From the NCBI GenBank assembly GCA_023245935.1, contig JAHFJM010000003.1, positions 69,063 to 133,062 of the forward strand: a stretch of 64,000 bases of DNA. Reading direction: 5' to 3'. Positions 50,201-59,200 of this stretch are shown piece by piece. How positions within the stretch are numbered: position 1 is the stretch's first letter; each line of letters opens with the position of its first letter. The DNA is from Candidatus Peribacteria bacterium. Its GTDB lineage: Bacteria > Patescibacteriota > Gracilibacteria > Peribacterales > Peribacteraceae. Position numbers and translations under genes: made by a program. The notes below the pieces were generated by a model that worked only from the letters and a program-made list of their open reading frames with translations, was not told the origin of the DNA and did no database searches.

Positions 50201-53200
50201 GACTGAACAGGGAACACTGATCACACGCTACGGACTCACATTCCTCTCCGGCAGTTCACTGGCTGAAATCAGCGGGTTCAATAATTACATCAACTTCCGG
50301 GAAGGCATCGGTACCGATTCCACGATGCGTCTCACGAATCAAGGCAATCTCCGGAACATCGGGTCGATTCAGGCAGGGGAGACGCTGCTCACGGCGGGAG
50401 GAACGCTTGCGGCGAAAGTCGATTACGCGGCGGGTACCAATGCGTATTCCGTCGCGGTCGGAGACATCAACGGCGACGGTAAGGCAGATATGGCAGTTGC
50501 CAACTATGGCAGTGATTCTGTTTCTGTCTTCATCAATACGGGCACGGGAAGTTTTGCGACGAAGGTCGATTACACAACCGGAACCAGTCCGTACTCCGTT
50601 GCGATCGGTGACCTCAACGGTGATGGAAAGCCCGATCTCGCAGTGAGCAACAATGGCAGTTCTTCCGTTTCCATCTTCCTGAATAAAGGCAACGGAACGT
50701 TTGCTGCGAAGGTCGATTACACCACCGGTTCCGGTCCGCGCTTCCTTGCCATCGGTGACCTGAATGGCGATGGCAAGCAGGATGTTGCCGCTGCGAGTTT
50801 CGGCGGTAATTCCGTCTCCGTTCTTCTGAATAACGGCAACGGTACCTTCGCTGCAAAAGTGGATTACACGGTGGGGAGTGCCAATCCATATTCCGTTGCC
50901 ATCGGCGACCTCAACGGTGACGGCAAACCGGATCTTGCCGTTGCGGTTCTCAACAGTACCACGATCGCCATCTTCCTGAACAATGGCGACGGCACCTTCG
51001 CCGCAAAGGTCAATTACACGGTGGGTTCCGATCCGACCTCCATTGCCATCGGTGATCTCAACGCTGACGGCAAACCCGATCTCGCCGTTTCAAACAGCAG
51101 TAGCAGCTTTATCTCCATTCTCATCAATAACGGCAACGGAACCTTCGCAACAAAAGTCGATTACACCACGGGGAATAATCCTTATTCCGTTGCCATCGGT
51201 GATCTGAGTGGCGACGGCAAGCCGGATATTGCAGCTACGAACATCAATGGTTTCGTCTCCATCTTCATCAATAACGGCAACGGCACCTTCGCCGCAAAAG
51301 TGGATTACACCACCGGTTCTTCTCCGCTGTCAGTTGCCATCGGTGATCTGAATAGTGATGGCAAGGCAGATCTTGCCGTTTCTAACTACGGCAGTGACTC
51401 CGTCTCTGTTTTCCTCAACCGGTCCCGTACCATTCTCTTCGCTTCCGCCTCGACTGGAGGTGTCGTCGGTATCGGTACACCCACGCCTGGAGCCAAACTC
51501 TCGGTTTCCGGTGCGGTGATTATCAGTGCCAGAGGCGACCTTGCGAATGCGCGCACGGACAGCGGTATCGCACTCGAAGTGGCAGGCACCATCTCCGGTT
51601 CCGCGCTGAAACTCATGAACAACTTGTCGGTTTCCGGGACGATTCTCTCCGTTGGAACGATCACCACTCGAGGCACGCTGTCCGGAAATAATCTCATCGT
51701 TTCCCACAGCGCATCGATCTCCGGTGCGCTTCTCGTTCTCACAAGCATTACGTCGAAGGGTTCGCTCTCCGGTGCCACATTCTTCGGTGCGGGACTTGGC
51801 AGTTGCACGAACTCGAATCAGAAGCTTCTCTATGACCCTGCAACGGGAAAATTCAACTGTTCGACGGATTACGCCGGTTCGACATTCGGTTCCGGGAATA
51901 CGATCACGATTGGTGATGCGCGGTACGTGAATGCCAGTGGCGACACGATGACCGGAGCACTCACGATCAATCTGAGTTCCGGCTTCATTGGGCTGAAAGT
52001 ATTGCAGACCGCTTCCGGAAATATTCTGCACGCGGAGAAAGATCTCACGAGTTCGGGAACACTGACTGTCAGTGGAATCGCGAGATTCAAGAACAACGTG
52101 AACGTTGTCGGAACGGTCTCCGGAGGCGCACTCACGGTCATGAACGGCACAAGTTACTTCCTCGGTTCTCTTGGCATCGGAAACACGTCTCCAAAAGCAA
52201 AACTTGATGTTCTGGGCACGATTTCGGGCTCTACGCTCGTTATCTCTAAAAACGGTTCGTTCTCCGGTTCGCTTGTCGTTGTCTCGAACATCACGACTCG
52301 CGGCACACTCTCCGGAACCAATCTAACGGTCTCGAAGTCCGCATCGATCTCGGGTTCACTCCTCGTCAAAACATCGATCACCTCGAAGGGCTCTCTCTCC
52401 GGTGTGACGATTGCAGGGTTCAATCTTGGCTCCTGCAACGGCGCCTCTCAGAAACTGCTCTACAACAACTCGACGCAGAAATTCGAGTGCGGATCGGATG
52501 TCGGTGCGAATTCCATCGGTTCCGGCAACGTGCTGGCCATTGGCGACGCTCGCTACGTCAAGAAGCAAGGCGACACGATGACAGGCGCACTCATCATCAA
52601 CCTCAGTTCCGGTTTCCTCGGACTTCGCATTCTGCAGATGGCATCCGGATCGATCCTTCATGCCGAGAAATCTCTCACGAGTTCAGGTCTTCTGATGGTG
52701 ACGCAGTCGACGGTTCGAGGATCCGGAGCACTCGTCGTCGAGCAGAGATCCAATTCCACCGGTGCCTACATCCGCGGTTCCGGCGCACACATCAATGCAC
52801 CGCTCCTCGTCCTCGACAGCTCGACGGGTTCGTACAGGGCTCCGCACATCCTCTTCGGATACAAAGGAACATTCGACGTCGCACTCTGGCGCACAACGGG
52901 TGCGGTCCTCAACTTATCGGGTCATTTGCTTCCAAGTCTCACGAACAAATTCGATCTTGGTTCTTCCGCCAATCGTTGGAGGTCTCTCTACCTCTCCGGT
53001 GGAACGATGTACTTAGGCACTGCAGCCAATCAGGCGAGCATCAACTTCAACACCTCAGCCTCCCGCTTCGGGATCGATGCGAATGCGGACGGAACGAATG
53101 AACTCTCGATTCTCAGTATCGGAAACGTCGGCATCGGCACCGGTAGTCCGAAAGCAAAACTCGATGTAGCGGGAACGATCTCCGGCACAACGCTGACCAT

Positions 53201-56200
53201 CAGCAAGAACGGTTCGTTCTCGGGCGCTCTCGTCGTGAAGTCGAGTATTACGTCGAGAGGATCGCTCTCCGGTGTGACGATTGCAGGGTTCAATCTTGGC
53301 TCCTGCAACGGCTCAAGCCAGAAACTTCTCTACAACAACTCGACACAGAAATTCGAGTGCGGCTCCGATCAGTCGGGAGGTTCTGCAAACAGCGGCACGG
53401 TGCTCTCGATCGGCAATGCTCGCTATGTGCTGAAGCAAGGCGACACGATGACCGGCACACTCAAGAGTCGCGGCTTCCTCCTCGCCTCGGGTACGACCCT
53501 CTCCGAGATGTCGGGTTGGAACGAATACCTGAATTTGCCTCACTCGGGCATTGGAACAAATTCAGTCACTCGTCTCACGAACAACGGTGATCTCGTGAAC
53601 ATCGGTACGATTCAATCCGGCGAAGCGCACTTCAGGAGGGGAGGAACGTTTGCGGGGAAGGTGGATTACACGTCTGGGACACCTTATTCCGTTGCCATCG
53701 GTGACCTCAACGGTGACGGAAAACAGGATCTTGCAACCGTCAACGTTGACGGCAACTCCGTCTCGATCTTCATCAATACCGGCACGGGTTCATTTGCTAC
53801 AAAAGTCGATTACACAACTGGAAGTGTTCCAGAAAGCGTTGCAATCGGCGATCTGAATGGTGATGGGAAACCAGACCTTGCAGTAGCCAACTACACCAGC
53901 GCCTCAGTCTCTGTCTTCCTGAACAACGGCAACGGCACATTTGCTTCAAAAGTTGACTACACAGCCGGATCGAATCCGCACTCCGTCGCAATCGGCGATC
54001 TGAATGGAGATGGAAAACAGGATCTTGCAGTAGCGAATTACTTCGGTAATTCTGTCTCCGTCATTCTGAACAACGGCAACGGAACCTTCGCTGCAAAAGT
54101 CGACTATACAACCGGATCGAATCCGTACTCCGTTGCCATCGGTGACCTCAATGGTGACGGAAAAAAGGATCTCGCCCTCGCAAACGGTGGCAGTGATTCC
54201 GTCTCCGTCTTCCTGAACAACGGCAACGGCACCTTTGTCGCGAAGGTCGATTACACGACGGGGATTGTTCCTTATTCTGTTGCAATCGGTGATCTGAACG
54301 GCGATGGGAAAGCAGACCTTGCAGTAGCCAATTACACTAGTTCTTCCGTCTCCATCTTCCAGAACAACGGCAATGGCACCTTCGCTACAAAGGTAGATTA
54401 CACAACGGGAAATAATCCTTATTCCGTTGCAATCGGTGATCTAACCGGTGACGGAAAACCTGATCTTGCCGTTGCAAACGGCAATGCGAACACCGTCTCC
54501 ACATTCCAGAATAATGGCAACGGTACCTTTGCCGCGAAGATCGATTACGGGGCGGGCACCAATCCTTCCTCCGTTGCCATCGGTGATCTGAACAATGACG
54601 GTAAGGCGGATATGGCAACGGCAAACTACGGCACCACCGTTTCCATCTTCCTCAATCTCTCCCGCACCATTCTGTATGCCTCCTCCGGCACCGGTGGAGC
54701 CGTTGGTATCGGTACACCCACACCGGGTTCCGCACTCGCCGTCTCCGGTGCCGTGCTCATCAACGCAAACGGCAATATTCTGAATACCAAAGCAGACGTC
54801 GGGCTTGCACTCGAGGTGATCGGCACGATGTCCGGTCGTGTGCTCCATGCGCAGGATTTGATCACATCATCCGGTTCGCTCATCGTCGAAGGAACGATCT
54901 CGGGAGCGACACTCAGAGGAGCAGGTCTTGCAAGCTGCAACGGTGCAAGCCAGAAACTTCTGTACAACAACTCCACGAACAAATTCGAATGTGGAACCGA
55001 TCTCACCGGAGCATCCGGTACGCCGTTCAGTTCCGGCAACGTTCTCACCATCATCGACGCGCGGTACGTGAAGAAGCAAGGAGACACGATGACCGGAGCA
55101 CTCACGATCAATCTCTCCAGCGGTTTCCTCGGACTCAAACTCCTCAACACCGCTTCCGGAAACATTCTCCACGCCGAGAAAGATTTGAGCAGCTCGGGAA
55201 CACTTACTGTGAATGGCATCGCGAGGTTCAAGAATAACCTCAACGTCGTCGGCACGGTTTCCGGAGCCGCTCTCACAATCATGAATGGCACATCGTACAT
55301 GCTCGGTTCCGTCGGCATCGGGAACACTTCTCCGAAAGCGAAGCTGGATGTCTCGGGCACGATCTCAGGCACAACGCTGACGATTTCCAGAAACGGTTCC
55401 TTCTCCGGTTCACTCATCGTCAAAAACAACCTCTCCGGCAGCAGTTTCTACGGCGCCGGGCTCGGTGACTGTAATAATTCCACCAACTCCAAACTGATCT
55501 ACAACAATGCAACCGGAAAGTTCGGCTGTGCGACGGATCAAACTGCGGTGGGTATTTCATACACTGCCGCCTCAAACATCTTCGTCAATCAGTCCGGCGA
55601 TACGATGACCGGCGCACTCACGATCAACCTCAGTTCCGGTTACCTTGGGCTTAAAGTTCTCCAGACCGCTTCCGGAAATATTCTCCATGCCGAGAAAGAT
55701 CTTACGTCTTCGGGCACCCTCACGGTGGTCGGAGTCGCAAGATTTAAGAATAATGTGAACGTCGTTGGCACGGTCTCGGGTGCAGCACTGACCGTCATGA
55801 ACGGAACGAGCTACTTCCTCGGTTCTTTGGGTATAGGCAACACATCGCCGAAAGCGAAGTTGGATGTGCGCGGAACAATCTCTGGTACAACACTCACGAT
55901 CTCGGGCAACGGTTCATTCTCCGGTTCTCTCATCGTCAAGAACAACTTGTCCGGTAGTAGCTTCTACGGTGCCGGGCTTGGTGACTGTAACAATTCGACA
56001 TCCAACAAGCTCATCTACAACAATGCAACCGGCAAGTTCGGCTGTGCGACAGATCAGACAGCGGCAGGACTATCCTTCACGAATGCCGATGGGATCTACG
56101 TTAATCAGGCAGGAGACACAATGACCGGAGCGCTCACGATTAACTTGAGTAGCGGCTATCTTGGATTGAAGATTTTGCAGACCGCTTCCGGAAACATTCT

Positions 56201-59200
56201 CCATGCAGAGAAAAATCTCACATCGTCCGGAACAATCGTCTCCGTTGGAGACATTGTTTCCAAAAACGGAACCGCAAAAACCAAAGGCTACGTTCTTTTC
56301 TCCGGTGCAACACTCGCTGAAATGTCCGGATGGAACGAGTACCTCAACATCATTCATTCCGGACTCGGCACAAACTCCGTCACTCGTCTCACGAATCAGG
56401 GTGATCTCGTCAATATCGGTACGATACAATCGGGCGAAGCACACATGCGAAGGGGCGGGACGTTTGCACCGAAAGTAGATTATACGACAGGTTCAGGTCC
56501 TTACTCCCTTGCCACTGGAGACCTGAATGGTGATGGAAAGGCAGATTTGGCAGTTGCCGTATCCAGCGGAAACTCAGTCGCGGTTCTCCTCAATACTGGT
56601 ACTGGCTCCTTTGCAACGAAGGTCGATTACACAACCGGAAGCGGTCCTATATCCGTTGCCATCGGTGACCTCAATGGTGACGGAAAGCCGGATCTCGCAG
56701 TTGCGAATCAAAGCGATTCCTCCGTTTCCATCTTCCTCAATAACGGTAACGGAACGTTTGCTACGAAGGTGGATTACACAACAGGAACAAGCCCACATTC
56801 CGTTGCCATCGGAGATCTGAACGGCGATGGCAAGGCAGATTTGGCAGTTACCAAAAACGGCAGTGCCTCCGTCGCAATCTTCCTCAATAACGGTAACGGA
56901 ACGTTTGCTACAAACGTGGATTACACGACAGGAACAAGTCCATTTTTCGTTGCTATTGGTGATCTGAACGGCGATGGCAAGGCAGATTTGGCAGTTGCCA
57001 ACAACGGCAGCACCTCCGTTTCCGTTTTGATCAATAGCGGCAATGGTACCTTCGCTGCAAAGGTCGACTATACAACCGGTACTCAGCCTCAATCCGTTGC
57101 CATTGGCGATCTGAATGGAGACGGAAAGTCCGATCTTACGGTAGCGAACGAAGGTAGCAATTCCGTCTCCGTCTTCATCAATAGCGGCAATGGTACCTTC
57201 GCTGCAAAGGTCGACTACGCGACTGCAACCCTTCCAGACTCCGTTGCCATTGGTGACCTGAACGGAGATGGCAAGGCAGATTTGGCAGTTGCCAACAACG
57301 GCAGCACCTCTATCTCCATTTTCCTCAATAATGGTAACGGAACCTTTGCCACGAAGGTGGATTACACGACAGGAACAAGTCCATATTCCGTTGCCATTGG
57401 TGACCTGAACGGCGATGGCAAGGCAGATTTGGCAGTAACCAACATCAACAGTTCCTCCGTCTCTATCCTCCTCAACGTCAGTAAAACCATCCTCTATGCC
57501 TCCTCCGGCACAGGCGGAGCCGTTGGTATCGGCACGCCGACTCCCGGATCCGCACTCGCCGTGTCCGGTGCGGTGATCATCAACGCGAACGGCAATATCG
57601 TGAATACGAAAGCCGATGTAGGGCTTGCGCTTGAAGTGATCGGTACAGCATCCGGTCGCGTGTTGCATGCGCAGGATGTGCTCCGCTCCAGCGGCTCACT
57701 GATCGTCGAAGGGAACATGTCCGGAGCGACACTGCAGGGTGCGGGGCTTGCGAGCTGCAACGGTGCAACGCAGAAACTTCTCTACAACAATTCGACGAAG
57801 AAATTCGAGTGTGGCAGCGATTTCCTCGGTTCCTTCGGTTCCGGAAATGTGGTGACGATTGGCGATTCCCGCTACGTCCGCACCTCCGGCTCGACGATGA
57901 CCGGAGCACTCACGATCAACCTTACCTCCGGCTACCTCGGGCTCAAAATCATGCAGACAGCCTCCGGAAATATTCTCCATGCGGAGAAGAGTCTCACATC
58001 GTCGGGAACCATCATCGCAGCGCTCGATATCATCGCGAAGGGAACGATGAAGAGTGACGGCTACGTCTTCAGCTCCGGCACAACACTTGCGGAGATGAGT
58101 GGCTGGAACGAATACACAAACCTCATTCACAGCGGTCTTGGCACAAATTCTGTTGTACGTCTCACAAACCAAGGCGATCTCGTGAATATCGGGACGATTC
58201 AATCCGGAGAAGCACACATGCGCAGAGGCGGAACGTTTGCTGCGAAGGTCGACTACATAACAGGAACAAGCCCTTATTCTGTTGCCATCGGAGACCTGAA
58301 TGGCGATGGGAAGGCTGATCTTGCAGTAGTCAATCTTAACAACTCCGTCTCCGTCTTCATCAACACCGGCACAGGTTCTTTTGCTACGAAGGTCGATTAC
58401 ACGACGGGAACGAGCCCTCAGTCTGTTGCTATCGGTGACCTCAATGGCGATGGAAAACCAGATCTGGCAGTCGCAAACGAAAATAGTGACTCCGTTTCAG
58501 TCTTTATGAATAACGGCAATGGTACCTTTGCGACGAAAGTCGACTACATAACGGGAAGCCTTCCTTATTCCGTTGCGATTGGAGACCTGAACGGCGATGG
58601 TAAGGCGGATCTTGCGGTGGCGAATTACATCAGTAACTTCGGCAGTTCCTCCGTCTCCGTCTTCATCAATACCGGCAATGGTATCTTCGCAGCAAAGGTC
58701 GATTACACAACGGGAACCGCTTCTACTTACGTTGCCATTGGAGATCTCAATGGCGATGGGAAGGCTGATCTTGCAGTGACGAATACTCTAAGCGACACCG
58801 TCTCCGTCTTCCTGAATAATGGCAACGGCACCTTTGCGACGAAGGTCGATTACACGACTGGAAGTCAGCCTTTCTCCGTCGCCATCGGAGACCTGAATGG
58901 CGATGGGAAGGCTGATCTTGCAGTAGTCAATCTTAACAACTCCGTCTCCGTCTTCATCAACACCGGCACAGGTTCTTTTGCTACGAAGGTCGATTACACA
59001 ACGGGAGCCGGTTCTTATTTCCTTGCCATCCGAGACCTCAACGGTGATGGGAAGCTGGATCTCGTTTCAGCAAACTATTATGACGACTCCGTTTCCGTCT
59101 TGCTCAATAATGGTAACGGCACCTTCGCGACAAAAGTCGATTACACAACGGGGGATGGTCCGAGTGGAGTTGCCATTGGAGATCTCAATGGCGATGGGAA

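Noticed and set aside
56574-57668. 364-aa antisense ORF over giant 2 propeller 3
   Set aside because: Periodic mirror of FG-GAP codons; no start context, similar mirrors over other propellers
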